DNA of 64,000 nt from Daphnia pulex (lineage: Eukaryota > Arthropoda > Branchiopoda > Diplostraca > Daphniidae), in contig NC_060018.1 of the NCBI RefSeq assembly GCF_021134715.1, positions 5,969,501 to 6,033,500 of the forward strand, read 5' to 3'. Position 1 is the stretch's first letter, and each line of letters begins with the position of its first letter. Shown piece after piece: positions 60,553-64,000 of this stretch. The position numbers and the translations under genes were made by a program. The notes under the pieces were generated by a model. It saw nothing but the letters and a program-made list of their open reading frames with translations, was not told where the DNA came from and searched no databases.

Positions 60553-62511
60553 GTCAATAATCTATCTGCTGACAACACCACGTATATGGCAGCAGCTGTT
60601 AATTGTAAACCGACACGCCCTGGGGTGAAAAAAATAAGCCGTTGTCGTGAACGCGTCCCTCCACACATTTCTCTCTCTCTCTTTTGCTCTGGCTTCCACC
60701 AAGTTTTCTTGCAGCAGCAGCAGCGTGAGGGGTAAACTGAAATTACTAGTTTATTGATCGCTTCCCTTGACAACAAATACACTCACGGGAAATTGACGAA
60801 CGGCAGACTGAGCGGGTCGATAAAGATGCCCCGCCATGCTCGTCATTTCTTTTATGTCTTTTTATTTTTGGGAGCTCGCGGTTTTTTATTTTATTTAGTT
60901 TCAAGTCTGTGGCCCATCCCGAGGAAATAGAATTCTAGTGCTAGTTAAAACGCAACGATATAGTATAAAAGTAGTAAGTGGGCAAACGTTAAAAAAGACT
61001 GTAATAATGTTTTCCTTGGCCCAATTCGAATACTACTTTCAAAGGCAATTGAAGCAAAAACAAAGGCATCCCCCAACAAAGTCTTTCAAGTGCCTCGATT
61101 AGAAAAAACAACAACAACAACTATGCATTTAGGCCAATAGGTTTCCCTTAAAGAACCTCAGAAATACTGTGAAAAGTAGGTACTAGCTGTACGTATACGC
61201 AGCAGCAGTGTGTCTTGCTTGCAAGTTGCCGCCGAGCGGAGCTAAACTACTGGGCAACGACGTGGACGACAAGACTATGCACACATTTTGGCAATCCAAT
61301 TACACAAGCTTAGGGGATCTAGTGTTCGTGATCGGGGAACGATAGAAAGTTTCCTCTTAAAGGGAAAAAAGGAAAAAAAAATAAGAAAATGAAAAAAGCG
61401 GTAGCTCGTAGAACTTTAATAAATTGGTCGGAGTAAAATATTGAAGACGAGAGATGTGGGGCTACATCAGCTACTGCGTCGTGTAAAAACCGATCCAGCG
61501 GCAAATCTTCTGGATCCGTTCGAGAGCACGGAAGATACGTATATGCTCCGTGAAAACCTTGCCGCTGTAAAACATGGAATAGTATACAGCGTGTATCACC
61601 ACCTAGTGGTATTTGTGTATTTGTCTGACACGCTCCCGCTTCCTGTGTATATACGCGCACCCGTTTGAAATTGGATTTTTATCTTTTTCGCCTAGTGCCA
61701 GATTCGCGGTGTATTTGTTCGCGATGTTCTGACTGATTTGCTTTTGAAATCGGAGCGCTATATTGATGTTTCTTCAAGGATGGCCTTGCATGTGTCACAC
61801 TGAGGGGGCAGACATGTTGAAAATAGAATCAGCACTCGCTACATGAGCTCTCTCCATGTCGCTGCGCTTAAAACTCTCTGAGCTAGATTATTTGTCGATG
61901 TTTTCTTTTATTACTGCGCATACGTCCTTGCATTCTTACGCTAAATATGATTAGGAGGCCGATAAATCCTTGCAACCTTCGTGATTATTACATGTGCGTA
62001 GACGCGTCACAATTAGAAGGGCGTGTACATTGTAAGAAAAAAGTTTATTTTGGGTTTTTTTAATTCAAAGGGTGGATTATTTAACTTTCTTATTTCTCCA
62101 ACTACCCTTAGGGTTTATTTTTATAGCTCAAAAGATGGATGGAATATAAGGATCTTATTTAACCGAAGACAAGTCAAAAGTCTCAAGGGGCTGTTGTTTT
62201 CTGGTGGCTGGTGTATTACATTTGGCCTCGATATGAAAACCCATTGACCTTGATGACGTTACACTTTCCCTCTGATGAGACAGGTAACAAAAGGCATTTT
62301 CTCCAATAGCCAATGAGGATATATCTAGTAGAATGCGCCCCGTCGTTTTATTACGTTGGGTAGATGTTTATCTTGTCTTAGTCGTGGCGCTGTAGAGTCC
62401 AGCAGAAAAGTGGTCGAGTCCTCCGCACACGGTGTCAAGTTCCTTTTTATTATTTGTCGTCTTGGTTTTTCCTTGACTGTAACATCAACTTTTCCGGATA
62501 AAGTCGTAGCT

Positions 62512-63311
62512 ATGGATCACCAATTTCGTGTCTCACCGTTCAGCTTGATTGTTGCTGGAGTCGCTTCGTGTCTCCTGGCATCTTCAGTGCTAGCTACCGG
62601 TAATAATAGCGAAACTGGCGCAGTAACTACAACAGAAGCTATCAGCACAGCTGCAGGTGAAATATCAATCTTATTTTTTGATTTGTGTAACTCAATATTA
62701 TTATAACTCGTATTGTTACGGAAATAGAACTCTACAACTTGCCATGCCTACCGGATTCGGCGTTGAACGCTTTACTCGTCCAGATGCTTATGGCCCTGCA
62801 GCCGTACTTCTTGTCCACCCAATACCAGCAACAGAGAATGCAATTTTCTAATAACAATGAATTATTTACTGCAACAAAGGAAACGAATCAACCGATAATT
62901 AGGACGACCGTAGTGACTTCAAGCGTTGTGTCGACTTTGACGCAAACACTTTCAAAAATAATTTCCATTTGGTTTCGCAACGAGCGCATTCCGACCACCC
63001 TTTATTCGCAAGCAACAACGGTCATGACTGATTTCATTACAATTACTTCAACCCTCAACGTCGAACCGACTGAATGGAACCGGGAACGCAGGGAGCTGAA
63101 AGACGCCACCTTTTTGGAATCGTCTTTAATCGATGAAGATAACCTTGATGCTGGGTATTATAGAACCCAGCCGTTACCTGAGGATGATGAGTCTTTTGAC
63201 GTCCAAGCTCTACTACCTATTCATCTAAGTCAGCCTCGAGTAGTCGAAGCCTGGAACAACTTTTTGCGCGTATTAGAGGAAACTCAAAATAATGCAAGAA
63301 AAGGAAACTAA
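62512..63311 (+). CDS. Small secreted orphan protein, Thr/Ser-rich
   Basis: Family not recognised. Two exons, 62512-62656 and 62728-63311, with a 71-nt intron (phase 1); 242 aa. The N-terminus has a signal peptide (SPFSLIVAGVASCLLASSVLA, cleavage expected near residue 29). A Thr-rich stretch (TGAVTTTEAISTAAG) follows, then LYNLPCLPDSALNALL, a Gln-rich turn, a Val/Thr/Ser region (RTTVVTSSVVSTLTQT, TVMTDFITITSTLNV) that could be O-glycosylated or form beta strands, and an acidic tail (LPEDDESFDVQ) with a basic end (ARKGN). Only one Cys is evident in the mature part. It looks like a lineage-specific extracellular or cuticle/egg-type protein; that is inference. ATG 62512 is the first that leads into a signal peptide. 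Confidence 0.7.
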
Positions 63312-63614
63312 GAAAATGTTCAGACTATAATTAGAATCTCAGGGGACCTTCGGGTGATTGCAATTTTTTATATTGGCTTTCTTTATTCGAGATCTACCAA
63401 ACATAACTATTTTATCATACTTTTAATACACACACAAAGAAGCAAGTTTGTACGCCTGATTTTACTTAATGTTTCGTTAAAAATAAGCTGTAATACCAAG
63501 GTTTATACAAGAACAAAGAATGTATTGAACTCCGGGGAATAAGATTTATATTAAAATGAATTAACTGAAAATTGGAATATTAGTGGCTGCGATAGGGTGC
63601 GATACATGATTCGT
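63312..63614. other. Convergent 3' region of the secreted orphan and TVP23
   Basis: These 303 bp between two converging stops hold 3'UTRs only. A TATTAAAATG-type ATTAAA lies near 63550. Confidence 0.45.
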
Positions 63615-64000
63615 TTAAATAATGTTGGTTGCAGAATTGACGTTTGAAGTTTGCGCTTGTCGGGTCAACATGTTAACCGCCTAAAGGAGAAAGATAATTT
63701 AGTTTGTTTTATCCAATGTACGACAAGAATTTGGTTTACCTTATCCATAACTTGCTGACGAAAGAATCCGTTGGCGTAATTCGAAACGGCCCCAGTTAGG
63801 TTTGTGCCTTTGCCTAACTTACATCGCAGATACCCATACACATTAGCTCCATTCAGAGAAAGAGCAATACAATCTAAAACTAGCCAACGAAAGCTGAATC
63901 TGAATATAGCAAGAATGAAGAGGATGGACCATACTAGAGGGAAAACAATTAAACCTATCCAAAATACTCTAGATTCGGCAGCATGCACTTTTCGTACATC
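63615..64000 (-). CDS. TVP23: Golgi membrane protein TVP23 (FAM18), C-terminal part
   Basis: Small Golgi multi-pass membrane protein involved in late Golgi/endosome traffic. Visible: exon 64000-63740 (runs off the right edge) and last exon 63680-63615, joined in phase 0, giving the last 108 residues. Two membrane segments (IGLIVFPLVWSILFILAIF and WLVLDCIALSLNGANVYGY) and the family signature AESRVFWIGLI ... GANVYGYLRCKLG are present. The tail (AVNMLTRQAQTS) is not conserved. The 5' part lies outside the window. Confidence 0.9.

Larger units (their letters stand above)
58874..62511. other. 3.6 kb intergenic region upstream of RASD-like gene and secreted orphan gene
   Basis: No gene recognised. 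It separates two divergent genes, so both promoters should be here. Landmarks: TATATATA near 59183, an ACGTCA half CRE near 59269, and a full CRE palindrome TGACGTCA at 60545. ORFs of 60-113 codons lack domains. Confidence 0.5.

Noticed and set aside
62356-62511. Longer N-terminus for the secreted protein from ATG 62356
   Set aside because: Would put about 52 residues before a good signal peptide. ATG 62512 places it at the N-terminus.
1-64000. Searched for tRNA genes, known conserved miRNAs (let-7, miR-1, miR-2, bantam, miR-124), transposon ends, CRISPR-like arrays
   Set aside because: None seen by eye; a covariance-model and repeat-library search would be needed to be sure.

Overview
The window is nuclear DNA from a small, compact arthropod genome, most likely a branchiopod crustacean such as Daphnia. 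That assignment is an inference from many GT/AG introns of about 60-75 nt, 200-700 bp gaps between genes, AT-rich non-coding DNA, arthropod-style ApoD-like lipocalins and a Drosophila-type gawky/GW182. No taxon marker was tested. I rebuilt 16 protein-coding genes by joining exons at GT/AG sites; every intron phase was added up by hand and all complete models close in frame.

Left part (1-31 kb), dense housekeeping genes: USP25/28-type deubiquitinase (minus, runs off the left edge), UBA1 ubiquitin E1 (minus), NOL9 RNA 5'-kinase (plus), a Rab29/32/38-type GTPase (minus), ABTB1 (plus), VPS45 (minus), VPS29 (plus), a BACURD/KCTD10-13 Cullin-3 adaptor (minus), NEDD1 (plus), an unidentified four-helix membrane protein (minus), PIN4 (plus) and MIC60/mitofilin (plus). 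Most are arranged as head-to-head pairs sharing short divergent promoters (UBA1/NOL9, RAB/ABTB1, VPS45/VPS29, BACURD/NEDD1, 4TM/PIN4), with tail-to-tail ends between the pairs. Two themes recur: ubiquitin (USP, UBA1, ABTB1, BACURD) and endosome/Golgi traffic (Rab, VPS45, VPS29, and TVP23 at the right edge).

Middle part (30-34 kb): two ApoD-like lipocalins in tandem on the minus strand, related but with partly different intron positions.

Right part (34-64 kb), sparse: gawky/TNRC6 (GW182), the Argonaute partner of miRNA silencing, has its coding exons at 38.8-44.2 kb, several kb of upstream promoter/leader-like DNA and 9.4 kb of T-rich non-coding DNA after its stop. It converges on a Dexras/RASD-type Ras gene (minus) that has a 3.7 kb intron and ends in a CVIQ CAAX box. 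After 3.6 kb without a gene come a small secreted orphan protein and the 3' end of TVP23 (minus). I found no tRNA, rRNA, CRISPR array or transposon, and no clear sign of a wholly new system. The main leads are the giant gawky 3' region, the orphan CCAAT/TATA promoter at 36.2 kb, the stop-free 60-nt introns, and the orphan membrane and secreted proteins.
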